Origin: Glebionis coronaria
Lineage: Eukaryota > Streptophyta > Magnoliopsida > Asterales > Asteraceae
DNA: 64,000 bases
Direction of reading: 5' to 3'
Assembly: GCA_025667525.1 (NCBI GenBank)
Contig: CM046875.1
Coordinates: 529,815,079 to 529,879,078, forward strand
The notes below the pieces were generated by a model, which saw only the letters and a list, made by a program, of their open reading frames with translations, did no database searches and had not been told where the DNA came from. Numbering within the stretch: position 1 is the first letter of the stretch; the number at the start of each line of letters is the position of its first letter. The position numbers were made by a program, and so were the translations under genes. Below, piece after piece: positions 46,207 to 60,686 of the stretch.

Positions 46207-49200
46207 TGTGACAATCCGTCAATTTACGATTGATATTTTATTCTCAAATATTATTTGAAAATATTATTTTAATGTTACAATATGAACTCACTTATTTTTG
46301 GGAAGAAATTTAGATTTACGTCTTGAAGTAGCATCGACTACGTCTAAACCGGAGGATTCAACGTTATGTGCTTACGTTTACATACACCGTCTTTGGTGAC
46401 AGTCCGACATTTCAGAAAATAAATTTGTCCATGAATATTATTTTGGAGTTTTAAATTTGAGTTGGTTCATAAACTCAAAAATTTACGAGAAGAGATTAGG
46501 ACTTACGATTTTATTTTAACGTCCTTTACGACTAAACCGGAAACCTTAGGATCACGTATTTACGTTTTCGAACTCCGTTTTTGATGAAACAATTTTTATT
46601 GGATTCGTTTTGTGACGTTGATTCATAATTTATAAAAACGCTTTTCGTAAAACGACCCGAGGGCACGCAAATCAAGGAAACTAGAATCGAGGAGTACCCG
46701 TAAATAATTGGGGATGAGACAAAATAACTTTTGCCCCACCCCCATATATGGGACGTCCCACCAAGCACCAACACACCTAATAGGTGTCAAAATTACAACA
46801 CTTAGCTCACACTTGTTACATTTAGCTTAACCATGAAGCTAACACCTAATCAAAACCATCATCTCATACCATTTGCTTCATTTTCTCTCATGCAAAACCA
46901 CACATTTTCTCTCTATACTCCATTGGTGCCGTCCACTCTTACACCATAAACACCCCATTCATACAAATTTTAACCATAAACATATGTTATAATTAACATA
47001 TGTTAATCTCCATTCAAAAAGATGAAGATTGGTGTAACTTATAACATCCATGGAGGAGTTTTCATGGTGTCATGGGGCTGATTTTTCCACAAGGAGTTCA
47101 TGGAGCATGGTGGTCTTGAAGATGGTCATGGATATCTACAAGTTTCTCCATCAAAAATCCATGTTTTGATCAACCTACATCATCATGGTGGTATAAAGAT
47201 TGTCCTCCTCATCTTCTTGTTATTTTGATTATGTAAACATGTATTTTATTTCCTATTGTATATGTTTATGATGATTATATGATGATAAAAATGTTATGTG
47301 GGGATTTGGTGTTGATAAATATGATTAAAAAGGTGAAAAACCATAAGAAACAAGGTTAAAATCTTGATTAATTTACATGGATGTATAAAACAGTAAAGAA
47401 ACATGTTATGAACTGATAAAATGATGAAGTAGAATTGATATACAGTAAGCTATGAGTCTTGTACACATGTGAGAGTTGGCCATGCAATGGAATCAAAATA
47501 ATGAGTGAGATATGATCAAAACAAGTTTAGGGTATAAATCTGAGGTTACTGTTTTGGACGATTTTTAGAAAATATTTAAGATGATTCAACAGTAGCTATA
47601 GAAGAGTTAAATGTAGCACATATCATGTAGTTTATGTGATAAAAATTTGAGTGTCTATCTCAATATGGAACTCAAGATATGGAAGTTTTGGTGAAAGTAA
47701 AGATAAAAATCAGATTTTGGAAATTAAAAGTATAATAATATTATATAAGCACTCAAAATTTTAATGTATAAAATATAAATTAAAACCCACTAACTCATGG
47801 ATTCTATTTATATAAATATATAAAAGGTGGAATAAGTGTATAAATATTAAGAATGGAAACTTGTTAAATTTTATAAGTTATAAAACTATAAGCATGATTT
47901 TTACGACTTTTTCGGCTATTGCCGTAAAATTAACGTTTTTGTTAAATAAAACTTAGATGGTTGGACCCGTCTAATGAAAACTTTATAAAACTTATATACT
48001 GATATATAGACATGTATAACAAGTAAAAACCAATAAAACCCGAACTATAGGGCATACGGACATTAACGAGCTAAGTAAACATATTGGACTAATACTTGGG
48101 CTAATAATTGGACTAAATAAGATAAACACCCATAAAAAGAACTTATTGGGCTTAACCCATTTGGGCCCAACTTGAAAGTGTATGTACTGATAATATAAGT
48201 ACAAAATGGATTAAAATAAGTTAAATAACTTATAATAAGCTTATTGGACTTAAGACACGTAAATGGGTAAAACTAGTAAACTAGTATAAAAGCTATCGAC
48301 ATATAACACTAAAATGAGTAAACGAGAATATGTAAACCCACTTGATCATCATATATAAATAATCATCATATGTATACATAATTGTTATTTTTATAAAGTC
48401 ATTGGACATGAGTCTAAGACGAGTATTATTTGTCTAGGTTTCCGTGATTGAAGCACGTACCGTACGTCCGAATTGCCGATAACCCGCCTTCCCATATCAA
48501 CGTGAGTTCATAGCCTCGCACTCTTTTAAATGTTTTTATAAATGTTTTATAAACCCGCGAGGGAGATAACATGTTAGTTTTTATAAAACTAGGACACCAT
48601 TTGTCCCGATTGTTTGTTTATTGATTTTGGACCCGAATGATTGAATGACCCGATTGTATGACCCTATGAATGATTAAAGGACCCGATAGATGAAATAAAA
48701 ATGGATTATTAAAGTTAGGTTATGTCACTAAAATTCCCATTAGCATGAATTGTGAACTACCGGGATTTGGTAGACGCTTATACATTTAATAGTACTATTT
48801 GGGGACGATCACCCCAGTTCGCGCCTTGACGGTTGATCCCCGTCGTGCCACATTGATTGGTAAGCGAATTTATGTATGAGAAGATTTCCATAGCGTGACC
48901 TTTGTGACGACACGCTACTTTAGATGGGCAAAATTGGTATCGGGTTAGCTACCCGTTGTTGGTTTAGTAAGGTAACAATGTCATGCGGTTTATAATAATC
49001 CAAACTTAATGAAATACTACTAGACGCTCCGAATTACGATGTATTGCCTGACTAGCAATACAGGGTCATACTATTGATATTATGTTTGTGTTTTGGTTTT
49101 CATAACCATACTCATATAACGTTTATTTATTTATTTTCATACAACGTCATAAGACGTATTGTATGATGTTTTTACGACATTGGCTCGTATAATAATTTTT

Positions 49201-49704
49201 AAGGCAAATGCCTATATTATGATTTTAGATAAGGATTTATATAAAATGACTTTGGCTATTTTATGGCCTATTACAAAGATTTGTATAAAATGATTTTGGC
49301 TATTTTACGGCCTATTACAATGATTTGTACGAATTGATTTTTGGTACTAATTTTATACCAAAGTTATATTGATGGAATTTATTAAACTCTATGAATTCAC
49401 TCGGCGTTATCGCTGACCTTTTCTTTTAACATGTTTTATCTCAGGTACTTGAAGGTAATTCTCGGGAAGACAACAAGAATTCATGGCCCGCACCTAAACA
49501 ATATCTTCCATTCAAATACTTTGTAAAACCATGTATGAAATATAATGACTTGGGACCGATGTAACTTTGATATTTATGAATGGAAATGATTTATTAATGA
49601 ACGACGCGATTTTTATGCGTTGTCTATGATGTGAGTAATGTGCTATCCCGTAACACCAACTAGTCTTCCGCTGTACTGAGTTGTATAAATTTGCTGGTGT
49701 TACA
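46207..49704 (+). repeat. Element T first LTR (3498 bp)
   Basis: Pairs with 55182-58681 with very few differences (about 1% by partial hand count). Small ORFs that occur identically in both copies (47992-48204 and 56969-57181) are not taken as genes. Confidence 0.92.
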
Positions 49705-52700
49705 GTTTGGTACCAGAGCTCTCGTTATAGAGAACGAAAGATTTTTAAAACCAAGGTTTTGAATAAAACTTTTCAAAATCTTTTAACTATAAACATTTTC
49801 CTAAAAATGTCTAAAAATCTTTTGACTATAACGGTGCCGAAGAATTCCCGAGTTACCGACAAGGCCAAGACTGAGAAGTGTTATTTTAATATATATATAT
49901 ATAACTTGGATTATATATGTATATACGATGTAATTTTATTACATGATTGTTTGATGATTAATTTGATTTTTATACGAGGTATTTATACGACGTAGATTGT
50001 CACAAGTAACCCTAATTCCCCTAGTAAATTAATCGAAGCTATTCTCGTAGGAATTCTAGCTATCCTAGATCTAAACCAAGTTGTGGATATTTATGATCCC
50101 AACAAATGGTTAATATTCGTAGAAATGTAGATATTAGTTGATTGAGAAATTGAAGAAGAATTGGCGAGATTAAATCTGATATCGATGTCATGACGATCTT
50201 TTCTTATAGAGTGGAGTTTGACAAAACGTTACCACCTAGAAAGATGTCATCTGATTCGTTGTCATCCAATTCTTAAATTGAAATCGAAAGGGTGAATGTT
50301 GCACTTGAGGCTGTCATTGGAATCATTACCCAAAAGCCTCATGCCACTAGTACCTTTTCGAGAAGTCTAATTGAATGTATGAGTCATCTCATACTAGTGA
50401 CTTATTTGATAATTACTGATAAAGGAGTTATAGGATTGGAAATTAAGTGTTGATCATATCGAGCTTTTATTGCCTTTACAAGGCCGAAGAATAAGGTTGT
50501 AAGTATTGGATAATGAAGTAGGATATCGAATTGAGTAAAAGTTGATTAAAACTTGAATGAAGTAAAAATTTAACTTGTATGGAATATAAGATTGATAAGA
50601 GGAAGTCGTTAAGTCCTGTGATTGAATTATAAGGTTTTAACTGATTGTTAGTTCGTGTTAAGGGTTGTTCCTAGGCCATTGTCCGCTAATGAGGATGCCC
50701 AGTGTCCAAGAAATAAATTGAAGAAATCTTCTTTTGAATTGAGACCGATGGATCTTCTGGGACATGTGGAATACCTAATGACTCTTGTAGATTAGTATTC
50801 ATTGTGGTATCTATTAAAAATAATCCCTAACTTAACTGAGACATCAGTTGGTAGGATGAGTTCCGAGAATTGTACGACATAGTGACATGTAATGTGTTAC
50901 GGTACAATTTGACTTGTTTGTGATTAATGAAAAATACTACCTTTGATTACTATATTCTACATGTATCGATGTTATCTATCCTTTATTGCTTCATCCTAAT
51001 GTTCACATTAGTGATGTAACCATTGAACAAGTACTCATCTTGATTTGAGTTACGTTGTGAATCATTCTTCCTGAGTGCCATCGAAGTCATGAACCTCATG
51101 ATTATTTGGCTAAGCTCATTTCCTATTATATCGTAGTTAATTCTTGGTGAACAAGCCTTCATCACTTTTCTGCAGATCACACATTGTTTTTATAAAGTTA
51201 AAACGGTATCCTTTGAGGAAATTAAATTTTCATCACAATAAGGATTATTCAAAGTGAGATTTATAAGTGATTGATATCAAAATGAAGTTGTTTATGAGAC
51301 GCTTTGGAAAACTTAATTATTTCCATAACAAAGGAAATCTTTGTAAATTTATTTTTGATTCTTATTTAAGAATTAAGCATGAAAATGTTTTTATTATAAA
51401 CATGGATGATAAAATTTTGACGAACTGAGTATTGCATTGTTAATCTTGAAATTGTATATAGTTGCGCGCCTACATACAATTTAGAATGGACCATGCAAGG
51501 CTGATTAGTAGTCGCCATAAAACTGAATAATAAACACTACATTTTCTTTGAAAATTCTGAAAGATTAAATTTTATGAGATCTACAAGAAATGAAAAATAG
51601 GGACATGATGTTAGGGACACCTACATATGTGCCTGTAGCATCTATTCTTCTGAGTTGAATTTATTCATCTATGGAAATTGTCTTATTTGACAATTGACAA
51701 TTCTTTCTTGTCCGATTCTCCCGTAGTAAGATTCTTAGGAAAAGTATCTGATTACCGAGTGTTGATACCCGACTGGATGTATTGACGTTCTTATCATTTC
51801 TTTTGATTTGATTTCATTTGAATGACCTGGGTAACGATCCGAGGAGCTTTCGAATGCGTACTCAAATTATGAAAACATGGGATATATTCATATTCGTTAA
51901 ATGTTTCCATCTGTATCTGATTTGAAATTCTCTCGCATAAATTATGCGTTGACCTTACTCTTTAGAGGATAGTTGTGTCTTCATGCATCTTTGAATTTGT
52001 GAAGGATTATGAATTATTATTAGTCTTTTGAGAAGTTCACATCTTATCGACGGCAATGAAACTGGAAAGTTGATAGTGCCAGTAGAATAAATTGATTGAT
52101 TATGACATGACGATATTGTCTTAATTGATGGGAACTCGAGTAGAATTCCCCTAAATGATAAGATGTTGATTATCAAAAGTGATCTAAATAATTCTTGATG
52201 GATGACCATATCCTGCAGTTAGACTTAAAAATTATACCGTGAATGGTTGCGAACTAGTTATAGATATTGTAATCTAGAAAGAATCTAATATGAATGTACT
52301 AAAAGATGATAATGTTATCTGAAGCTTTAGTAAGTATTTGTTGGTGAATTACCTAGACTTTCGCCATTAAGGCAAGTTGAAATTGGTATTGATTATATTC
52401 CCGGTGTTGCACTTGTGGCTTGTACACTATACGTCAGCACCATCTGAATTTAAGGAATTACCGTACAACTAAGATAGTTGTCGGAGAAAGATTTTATTAT
52501 ACCAAGCCTGTCATCCTGAAGAGCTATGGTGTTATCTTTCCTTATATTTATAGATTACTGTGACTGAGTAAATTGACAATCGAAAACGATATCCATAACT
52601 CGAAATGGAAGAATTGTTCGATCATTTACAAGGTTCTAGCAAATTTGATCCATAGCATGGTTATCATCAACTTCGCATCTGCAAAAGAGATTATCTATTC

Positions 52701-55181
52701 CAATCACTACATCCGGTACTTGTAATAAACATTATGAGTTTCACGTGATGTCGTTTGGATTGACAATGCACATGTAGTATTCATAAAATATGATGAATCA
52801 CGTGTGTAGGCTGTAATTTGATAAATTCATGCTCGTGATCATTAAGGACTATATGTTTGTTTATCAGAATAAGAATGAGTTAATAATTATTTATAGACTG
52901 CCCTGAATTGGCCAAACAATGTAAACCTGAACCTTGAATAATTAACACGTGATTAAAGATTAGAACCATTAACGCTTAGGGGTTAAAAACTTAATCCTTT
53001 ACATAAAATGACCATTGGATTAATAATGGTAAGATGTATGCATATAGACTCTTCAAATTAAGAGCCCTTTTAAGACTTTGAGTTATACTAAAAAGAAAGT
53101 GCAAATATATTTTGAAAAATATTTTAACAAAGGATTTTAAGGGATTATTCCCTTATACACAAACCATTTAACTAAACTTCTGTTTAGGGGTAAATGTTTG
53201 TGTATACTTTTAGACAACTTAAGAGGAATTGAGGAAACTATATAAAACATGACTTGAAATTTGAAACGATAATTTACGCTTTTCAAACTAAGGAAATTTT
53301 CACCAAAGTATAAACAAAGATTATTCAAACGTTTACGAATCTTATTAATTATTTTCGATAAATCAACAAAAATCTTGTTAATTAAATTCAAATTTATTTT
53401 TTAACATTTTATATAATTGGTCGAACTAAGAAATTTAAACTTTTAACGTTTACGTTTTATAAAAATTTAATAATTATAATTTAATTAATTGTAATAATTA
53501 TCAACGCTTTAGACGCCGGATTGAGAAAAACTGATAAAAATGATAGTTGAGACGAAACTGAAACATAGAAGATATGAAGAAAGAATTTTGAATAAATACG
53601 GTTATGATATTTATTTCATTAGGGAAGTGAACGTAATTACTGACGCATAATATAGAAAGAATATCTGAGTGAATTGTGGACATGATAATTACATCATCAT
53701 GAGAAGTGAATATAGATACTGACATATTATATAAAAAGGATAAAGAACCAATTAGGATATATTTCTTAATAATGAACGTGCAAAATAAAGTGCCGAACAA
53801 TATAAAAATAAACGATGTTCGTAAAAAGGATAATATAAATGATAAAAAGTGTTTCGCAGCTAATGTGAACCATTAAAATAGAGAAGCCAATAGGGTTAAA
53901 TGTTTTAAAGGCCACTTGTGGTTGCCTAAATATGGAGATTGTGAGATATAGTTATGTTGGAATTTGTAAGTATAAGTATTCTATTTATGTCATTTTATGA
54001 CTAAGAGTATCTTTGTCTGAAGAGGTTGTACTAATGACAAATTATGAAGGCAGAGATCGCCTCATACATTAGTAAACGTCTAGCTATTACAAAGGTCATC
54101 ATATGAATTTAATTCGATTTGGGTCATCGTCGACAGACTGACCAAATCTGCTAATATCATTCTCGTTAATGATAAATGCAAAAGAGTTATGTAAACATAG
54201 TGTGCCTGTATCGAACATCTAAATCAAGATCCTCGCTTCGCATCGAATTTCTAGAGAATTGCTCAGAAATCATTGAGAACGAACCTTGATGAGAGTACTA
54301 TGTACCACCCCAATCGAAGGGACGAGGTAAAGTAACGATACAAAATACTATAAGCGCTGTTCTATGTTTGAATGATTGACCTTTGGTAATAGACCATATA
54401 ATCGTTTTCCTTTGGAGAGATTATCATTGATAATCATCGTATTAGGATTGAGATCAAATCTTGTTAGGATCTATATTAGAGCATCTGTAAGCAAGAGTTG
54501 AGATGAAGACATCCGACATACACCCATTGTGAGTTGGACATGTCTTTTAGGTTTAAGGTTTCCTATGATGGCGAACCTAACCTTGCAAAATACCCGACCC
54601 GCGAGATCTGAAATGATTGTTGAAATTAGGATTTGATTATTAACTGCCGATAGTGGGTAGGAAGTTATGTGAATATGAAATGTAGATCTTGAAGTGCCAA
54701 ATGGGTAGCGAAGTTATGCCAAAATTTTTAACCTTGGTAAAATGAATTCATGATCTGACAAATCATGGGATATAAGTCCCTGTTGTTTGGGACCATTGAG
54801 ATGATGTAAAAGTTGGGATTGAAAGGCATATAAGCTGGATCTACCCTAGGACTTCAAGAACCGCGTGAATTATGTTTCGTAAATCAAACTTGATGGAATA
54901 TCTATCAAGTGAAAATCTGATTGTTCTTAGTAAAGCTTAGATCGGCGAAAAGTTGCATTCATCAGAAACCCGTGAACATCATGGATAGAGAAAGTAAGTC
55001 AACATTTAGCCTGATCTTATTCTCGTAGTTATGTTTGATGAAACTCGCGTATTATAATGGATTACACTTGTGAGAAAAGACCGAATGTGGAGGAAATACC
55101 CACATGGCTTTAACTCTATAAGAAGCGAGTAGTAAGGTAAGATGATCTTTGAGGACAAAGATCCTGTTTAGGGGTAAATGC
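49705..55181 (+). pseudogene. Element T internal region with decayed gag-pol
   Basis: Primer site TGGTACCAGAGCT at 49708. No long ORF remains. RT trace near 52655-52830: HGYHQLRI, then HYEFHVMSFGLT and MNHVC. Integrase trace near 54111-54330: NSIWVIVDRLTKSA, DPRFAS and LDESTMYHPN. C-terminal trace FEDKDP near 55150. The stretch 52870-53900 is AT-rich and unlike pol, and may be an unrecognised insertion. It contains a 17-bp copy (53180-53196) of the sequence before the second LTR (55164-55180). Decay is far greater than the difference between the LTRs. Confidence 0.7.
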
Positions 55182-58100
55182 TGTGACAATCCGTCAATTT
55201 ACGATTGATATTTTATTCTCAAATATTATTTGAAAATATTATTTTAATGTTACAATATGAACTCACTTATTTTTGGGAAGAAATTTGGATTTACGTCTTG
55301 AAGTAGCATCGACTACGTCTAAACCGGAGGATTCAACGTTACGTGCTTACGTTTACATACACCGTCTTTGGTGACAGTCCGACATTTCAGAAAATAAATT
55401 TGTCCATGAATATTATTTTGGAGTTTTAAATTTGAGTTGGTTCATAAACTCAAAAATTTACGAGAAGAGATTAGGACTTACGATTTTATTTTAACGTCCT
55501 TTACGACTAAACCGGAAACCTTAGGATTACGTATTTACGTTTTCGAACTCCGTTTTTGATGAAATAATTTTTATTGGATTCGTTTTGTGACGTTGATTCA
55601 TAATTTATAAAAACGTTTTTCGTAAAACGACCCGAGGGCACGCAAATCGAGGAAACTAGAATCGAGGATTACCCGTAAATAATTGGGGATGAGACAAAAT
55701 AACTTTTGCCCCACCCCCATATATGGGACGTCCCACCAAGCACCAACACACCTAATAGGTGTCAAAATTACAACACTTAGCTCACACTTGTTACATTTAG
55801 CTTAACCATGAAGCTAACACCTAATCAAAACCATCATCTCATACCATTTGCTTCATTTTCTCTCATGCAAAACCACACATTTTCTCTCTATACTCCATTG
55901 ATGCCGTCCACTCTTACACCATAAACACCCCATTCATACAAATTTTAACCATAAACATATGTTATAATTAACATATATTAATCTCCATTCAAAAAGATGA
56001 AGATTGGTGCAACTTATAACATCCATGGAGGAGTTTTCATGGTGTCATGGGGCTGATTTTTCCACAAGGAGTTCATGGAGCATGGTGGTCTTGAAGATGG
56101 TCATGGATATCTACAAGTTTCTCCATCAAAAATCCATGTTTTGATCAACCTACATCATCATGGTGGTATAAAGATTGTCCTCCTCATCTTCTTGTTATTT
56201 TGATTATGTAAACATGTATTTTATTTCCTATTGTATATGTTTATGATGATTATATGATGATAAAAATGTTATGTGGGGATTTGGTGTTGATAAATATGAT
56301 TAAAAAGGTGAAAAACCATAAGAAACAAGGTTAAAATCTTGATTAATTTACATGGCTGTATAAAACAGTAAAGAAACATGTTATGAACTGATAAAATGAT
56401 GAAGTAGAATTGATATACAGTAAGCTATGAGTCTTGTACACATGTGAGAGTTGGCCATGCAATGGAATCAAAATAATGAGTGAGATATGATCAAAACAAG
56501 TTTAGGGTATAAATCTGAGGTTACTGTTTTGGACGATTTTTAGAAACTATTTAGAAGATGATTCAACAGTAGCTATAGAAGAGTTAAATGTAGCACATAT
56601 CATGTAGTTTATGTGATAAAAATTTGAGCTTCTATCTCCATATGGAACTCAAGATATGGAAGTTTTGGTGAAAGTAAAGATAAAAATCAGATTTTGGAAA
56701 TTAAAAGTATAATAATATTATATAAGCACTCAAAATTTTAATGTATAAAATATAAATTAAAACCCACTAACTCATGGATTCTATTTATATAAATATATAA
56801 AAGGTGGAATAAGTGTATAAATATTAAGAATGGAAACTTGTTAAATTTTATAAGTTATAAAACTATAAACATGATTTTTACGACTTTTTCGGCTATTGCC
56901 GTAAAATTAACGTTTTTGTTAAATAAAACTTAGATGGTTGGAACCGTCTAATGAAAACTTTATAAAACTTATATACTGATATATAGACATGTATAACAAG
57001 TAAAAACCAATAAAACCCGAACTATAGGGCATACGGACATTAACGAGCTAAGTAAACATATTGGACTAATACTTGGGCTAATAATTGGACTAAATAAGAT
57101 AAACACCCATAAAAAGAACTTATTGGGCTTAACCCATTTGGGCCCAACTTGAAAGTGTATGTACTGATAATATAAGTACAAAATGTATTAAAATAAGTTA
57201 AATAACTTATAATAAGCTTATTGGACTTAAGACACGTAAATGGGTAAAACTAGTAAACTAGTATAAAAGCTATCGACATATAACACTAAAATGAGTAAAC
57301 GAGAATATGTAAACCCACTTGATAATCATATATAAATAATCATCATATGTATACATAATTGTTATTTTTATAAAGTCATTGGACATGAGTCTAAGACGAG
57401 TATTATTTGTCTAGGTTTCCGTGATTGAAGCACGTACCGTACGTCCGAATTGCCGATAACCCGCCTTCCCATATCAACGTGAGTTCATAGCCTCGCACTC
57501 TTTTAAATGTTTTTATAAATGTTTTATAAACCCGCGAGGGAGATAACATGTTAGTTTTTATAAAACTAGGACACCATTTGTCCCGATTGTTTGTTTATTG
57601 ATTTTGGACCCGAATGATTGAATGACCCGATTGTATGACCCTATGAATGATTAAAGGACCCGATAGATGAAATAAAAATGGATTATTAAAGTTAGGTTAT
57701 GTCACTAAAAGTCCCATTAGCATGAATTGTGAACTACCGGGATTTGGTAGACGCTTATACATTTAATAGTACTATTTAGGGACGATCACCCCAGTTCGCG
57801 CCTTGACGGTTGATCCCCGTCGTGCCACATTGATTGGTAAGCGAATTTATGTATGAGAAGATTTCCATAGCGTGACCTTTGTGACGACACGCTACTTTAG
57901 ATGGGCAAAATTGGTATCGGGTTAGCTACCCGTTGTTGGTTTAGTAAGGTAACAATGTCATGCGGCTTATAATAATCCAAACTTAATGAAATACTACTAG
58001 ACGCTCCGAATTACGATGTATTGCCTGAGTAGCAATACAGGCTCATACTATTGATATTATGTTTGTGTTTTGGTTTTCATAACCATACTCATATAACGGT

Positions 58101-58681
58101 TTTTTTTTTATTTTCATACAACGTCATAAGACGTATTGTATGATGTTTTTACGACATTGGCTCGTATAATAATTTTTAAGGCAAATGCCTATATTATGAT
58201 TTTAGATAAGGATTTATATAAAATGACTTTGGCTATTTTATGGCCTATTACAAAGATTTGTATAAAATGATTTTGGCTATTTTACGGCCTATTACAATGA
58301 TTTGTACGAATTGATTTTTGGTACTAATTTTATACCAAAGTTATATTGATGGAATTTATTAAACTCTATGAATTCACTCGGCGTTATCGCTGACCTTTTC
58401 TTTTAACATGTTTTATCTCAGGTACTTGAAGGTAATTCTCGGGAAGACAACAAGAATTCATGGCCCGCACCTAAACAATATCTTCCATTCAAATACTTTG
58501 TAAAACCTTGTATGAAATATAATGACTTGGGACCGATGTAACTTTGATATTTATGAATGGAAATGATTTATTAATGAACGACGCGATTTTTATGCGTTGT
58601 CTATGATGTGAGTAATGTGCTATCCCGTAACACCAACTAGTCTTCCGCTGTACTGAGTTGTATAAATTTGGGGGTGTTACA
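55182..58681 (+). repeat. Element T second LTR (3500 bp)
   Basis: Preceded by the purine tract and followed by primer site and leader rather than by a target-site duplication, so it serves both as 3' LTR of the first unit and 5' LTR of the second. Confidence 0.92.
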
Positions 58682-59918
58682 GTTTGGTACCAGAGCTCTC
58701 GTTATAGAGAACGAAAGATTTTTAAAACCAAGGTTTTGAATAAAACTTTTCAAAATCTTTTAACTATAAACATTTTCCTAAAAATGTCTAAAAATCTTTT
58801 GACTATAACGGTGCCGAAGAATTCCCGAGTTACCGACAAGGCCAAGACTGAGAAGTGTTATTTTAATATATATATATATATATAACTTGGATTATATATG
58901 TATATACGATGTAATTTTATTACATGATTGTTTGATGATTAATTTGATTTTTATACGAGGTATTTATACGACGTAGATTGTCACAAGTAACCCTAATTCC
59001 CCTAGTAAATTAATCGAAGCTATTCTCGTAGGAATTCTAGCTATCCTAGATCTAAACCAAGTTGTGGATATTTATGATCCCAACAAATGGTTAATATTCG
59101 TAGAAATGTAGATATTAGTTGATTGAGAAATTGAAGAAGAATTGGCGAGATTAAATCTGATATCGATGTCATGACGATCTTTTCTTATAGAGTGGAGTTT
59201 GACAAAACGTTACCACCTAGAAAGATGTCATCTGATTCGTTGTCATCCAATTCTTAAATTGAAATCGAAAGGGTGAATGTTGCACTTGAGGCTGTCATTG
59301 GAATCATTACCCAAAAGCCTCATGCCACTAGTACCTTTCCGAGAAGTCTAATTGAATGTATGAGTCATCTCATACTAGTGACTTATTTGATAATTACTGA
59401 TAAAGGAGTTATAGGATTGGAAATTAAGTGTTGATCATATCGAGCTTGTATTGCCTTTACAAGGCCGAAGAATAAGGTTGTAAGTATTGGATAATGAAGT
59501 AGGATATCGAATTGAGTAAAAGTTGATTAAAACTTGAATGAAGTAGAAATTTAACTTGTATGGAATATAAGATTGATAAGAGGAAGTCGTTAAGTCCTGT
59601 GATTAAATTATAAGGTTTTAACTGATTGTTAGTTCGTGTTAAGGGTTGTTCCTAGGCCATTGTCCGCTAATGAGGATGCCTAGTGTCCAAGAAATAAATT
59701 GAAGAAATCTTCTTCTGAATTGAGACCGATGGATCTTCTGGGACATGTGGAACACCTAATGACTCTTGTAGATTAGTATTCATTGTGGTATCTATTAAAA
59801 ATAATCCCTAACTTAACTGAGACATCAGTTGGTAGGATGAGTTCCGAGAATTGTACGACATAGTGACATGTAATGTGTTACGGTACAATTTGACTTGTTT
59901 GTGATTAATGAAAAATAC
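58682..59918 (+). mobile_element. Element T second, truncated internal region
   Basis: Near-identical to 49705-50937. Identity ends at GAAAAATAC; after that 50938 continues TACCTTTG and 59919 continues AACTATAG. The breakpoint joins T to element G. Confidence 0.9.
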
Positions 59919-60084
59919 AACTATAGTTCAACTCATACTAGTCAAAATTCACATAAAATAAAATTTAGGAAAATACAATCAAGACCATACACGTAATCCT
60001 ATGACGCCTATATGCAGGGATCCTCAAGCTATAGACTAGGCTAGGCAACCTAATTCTCTATAACCATTGTTTCTGATACCATTT

Positions 60085-60686
60085 TGTCACACCCCACCAG
60101 GGCGGAATATGGGGCGCGACATATGGATATCATCACAACAATAGCGTTTCTATAGAGATAATTAAATGAAATGGAAATATCATAAATGGTGACACAATGT
60201 CATGAAGATATCACAAACAATGCAGGAGTCTAGGTAAGTAGGTAACAAGTCTACCTCTTACCAAACACATACAATTAACAAATAACAAATATGTAGGTGT
60301 CTACAAAGTATCACTTATTCAAACGTAAGTAAAGACTAAGAAGAAAAGGGGTTCCTCCAATGCAATCCTAAGCCTCCCAACTAGCCACTCTTATTCTCAC
60401 GCTTAACCACATTCTCACCTAAAAGAGACACTAAAACACGTCAATATAAAGTTGGTGTGAGTCATAGGTTTAGACTCCAACGCCAAATCAGTTATAAGCT
60501 GTGAATAACAGCCATCAATAAAAGAACATATGGACAATGTGTTACATTTATGTATTAACAACTAGCATTCAAGATTAACCAATCACCACAAATCTAAGGC
60601 TCCAAGCCTTACCAATAACCACAATTTCTAAGGCTTCAAGCCTTACCAATCACCATGGTCCCATAGGCACCCATACACCTATGAAC
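60085..60686 (-). repeat. Element G 5' LTR, inner part
   Basis: Starts TGTCACACCCC on the plus strand. It has an imperfect tandem repeat of about 30 bp around AAGGCTYCAAGCCTTACC at 60594-60650. Ends at the TSD TGAAC of element F. Confidence 0.6.

Larger units (their letters stand above)
46207..59918 (+). mobile_element. Element T: Tekay/Del-like gypsy element in LTR-internal-LTR-internal arrangement
   Basis: LTR copies 46207-49704 and 55182-58681 (about 3.5 kb, TGTGACAATCC ... GGTGTTACA). Each is followed by the same primer site (TGGTACCAGAGCT) and the same roughly 1.23 kb of internal DNA (49705-50937 and 58682-59918). Between the LTRs lies a 5.5 kb interior with remnants of gypsy RT and integrase and a purine tract (TAGGGGTAAATGC) before the second LTR. 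The element thus continues past its 3' LTR into a second, truncated interior, as after unequal recombination. Clade call rests on LTR ends, LTR length and weak protein traces. Confidence 0.82.

Noticed and set aside
47992..57181. Identical 70-aa minus-strand ORFs at 47992-48204 and 56969-57181
   Set aside because: They are the two LTR copies of element T, so identity reflects the repeat, not selection on a protein.
46207..59918. Simple segmental duplication of about 4.7 kb (46207-50937 and 55182-59918)
   Set aside because: Each copy begins with LTR ends and contains an LTR-PBS junction, and a purine tract precedes the second copy; an LTR element arranged in tandem explains it better.
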